From contig JAIFNE010000098.1 of NCBI GenBank assembly GCA_020047875.1, forward strand, positions 1 through 7,245: a DNA stretch of 7,245 nucleotides. The letters run 5' to 3'. This stretch comes from Hydrogenophaga sp. (GTDB taxonomy: Bacteria; Pseudomonadota; Gammaproteobacteria; Burkholderiales; Burkholderiaceae_C). Below the pieces are notes generated by a model, which saw nothing but the letters and a program-made list of their open reading frames with translations, did not search any database and had not been told where the DNA came from. Of the stretch, positions 6,478-7,245 are shown in pieces (positions within the stretch are counted from its first letter, which is position 1; each line of letters opens with the position of its first letter). Made by a program: the position numbers and the translations under genes.

Positions 6478-7245
6478 ATGCCTGACACTTTTTCTTTCGA
6501 TCCGGCGCGCGCGCTCGCGCTGGCCGCCGACACCCTGCACATTGAAGCGCAGGCGGTGAGCGACATGGCCAACCGGCTCGACGAGCGCTTTGCCCGCGCC
6601 GTGGCGCTGGTGCTCGGCAGCCGTGGCCGCGTGGTGGTGATGGGCATGGGCAAAAGCGGGCATGTGGGGCGCAAGATCGCCGCCACGCTGGCCTCCACCG
6701 GCAGCCCGGCCATGTTTGTGCACCCCGCCGAGGCGAGCCATGGCGATCTGGGCATGATCACCGCCGCCGACGTGGTGCTGGGCATCAGCAACAGCGGTGA
6801 AAGTGAAGAGCTCACCACGCTGCTCCCGCTGATCAAGCGCATGGGCGTGCCGCTGATTGCGCTCACTGGGCGTGCCGACTCCACCCTGGGCCGACATGCC
6901 GACGTGGTGCTCGACGCCTCGGTGGCCAAGGAAGCCTGCCCGCACAACCTCGCGCCCACCGCGCGCTGGCGGTGGCCTTGCTGGACGCCCGTGGTTTCCG
7001 TGCCGACGACTTCGCCCGCTCCCACCCGGGCGGCGCGCTCGGGCGCAAGCTGCTGACCCATGTGAGCGATGTCATGCGCAGCGGCGCCGAGCTGCCGCGC
7101 GTGCTGCAAGACGTGGACCTCATGACGCTCATGCGCGAAATCAGCGCCAAGGGTCTGGGCATGAGCGCGGTGGTGGACGGCGAAGACCGCGTGCTCGGCA
7201 TCTTCACCGACGGCGACCTGCGCCGGCTGATCGAGAAAAGCGGCA
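6478..7245 (+). pseudogene. kdsD: Arabinose 5-phosphate isomerase (KdsD/KpsF), frame broken by an internal deletion and cut by window end
   Basis: KdsD interconverts ribulose 5-phosphate and arabinose 5-phosphate, the first step of Kdo synthesis for lipopolysaccharide. Residues 1-161 are a good SIS domain: GMGKSG with K59, SNSGESEE with E111, and KEACP with E152, matching the catalytic numbering of E. coli KdsD. After T161 (codon 6958-6960) the frame runs into unrelated residues and stops at 7056. From 6963 the frame one base earlier (6963 divides by 3) carries the true continuation, ALAVALLDARGF, then RSHPGGALGRKL with the catalytic His at 7023-7025. Next come SDVMRSGAELPRV and IFTDGDLRRLIEKSG of the first CBS domain, open to the window end. 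The family segment STTAALAxGD between these parts is absent. Restoring 11 codons puts the His exactly at 193, as in E. coli, so about 31 bases are missing. The second CBS domain lies outside. True mutation or assembly error is undecided. Confidence 0.85.

Noticed and set aside
5065..6945. A 626-codon minus-strand open frame overlapping the antiporter gene in another frame and antisense to kdsD
   Set aside because: The translation is rich in Ala, Gly, Arg and His with no recognisable domain, and it shadows the clearly coding antiporter frame. High GC content makes such long spurious frames common.
6955..7056. Programmed ribosomal frameshift in kdsD
   Set aside because: A frameshift would leave all conserved residues encoded. 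Here about ten invariant residues are absent from every frame, so bases are really missing from this sequence.
1..7245. A new multi-gene system, defence island, mobile element or CRISPR array
   Set aside because: All well-supported genes are ordinary core functions with uniform codon use. I see no transposase, integrase, repeat array, attachment-site-like direct repeat or RNA gene.

Overview
This window looks like chromosomal core DNA from a beta-proteobacterium, most likely Burkholderiales and probably Comamonadaceae-like. The basis is the strongly GC-rich third codon positions, the character of the proteins (MnmE, Apt, Kef-type antiporter, KdsD), and two small proteins of a kind I associate with this order. 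No 16S rRNA or other taxonomic marker is present, so the placement is an inference.

Layout. Positions 1-2562 read on the plus strand: the 3' part of mnmE (tRNA wobble-uridine modification GTPase, cut by the window start), a stand-alone cyclic-nucleotide-binding protein, and a 222-residue protein of unknown function. Positions 2614-6392 read on the minus strand. In transcription order they are a two-domain Kef/YbaL-type cation:proton antiporter, an exported metallo-beta-lactamase-fold hydrolase resembling methyl parathion hydrolase, and apt (adenine phosphoribosyltransferase). Position 6478 to the end is plus again: kdsD/kpsF (arabinose 5-phosphate isomerase), which feeds Kdo synthesis for lipopolysaccharide. 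The plus and minus blocks converge at 2563-2613. The antiporter and kdsD diverge from an 85-bp spacer at 6393-6477. No gene-free stretch exceeds 300 bases; the longest gaps are about 110-150 bp.

Most genes are housekeeping genes acting independently: tRNA modification, purine salvage, ion homeostasis and envelope biosynthesis. I see no mobile element, CRISPR array, tRNA or rRNA gene, or defence system, and I do not claim a new multi-gene system. The most striking observation is that kdsD is broken. About 31 bases of the highly conserved segment after the 'CPxNLAPT' motif are missing, the frame shifts, and the rest of the protein continues intact in another frame to the window end. Other points of interest are a perfect 16-bp palindrome placed where the -35 element of the hydrolase promoter should be, the two uncharacterised small proteins, and several starts with no Shine-Dalgarno sequence but a -10-like hexamer right before the ATG.
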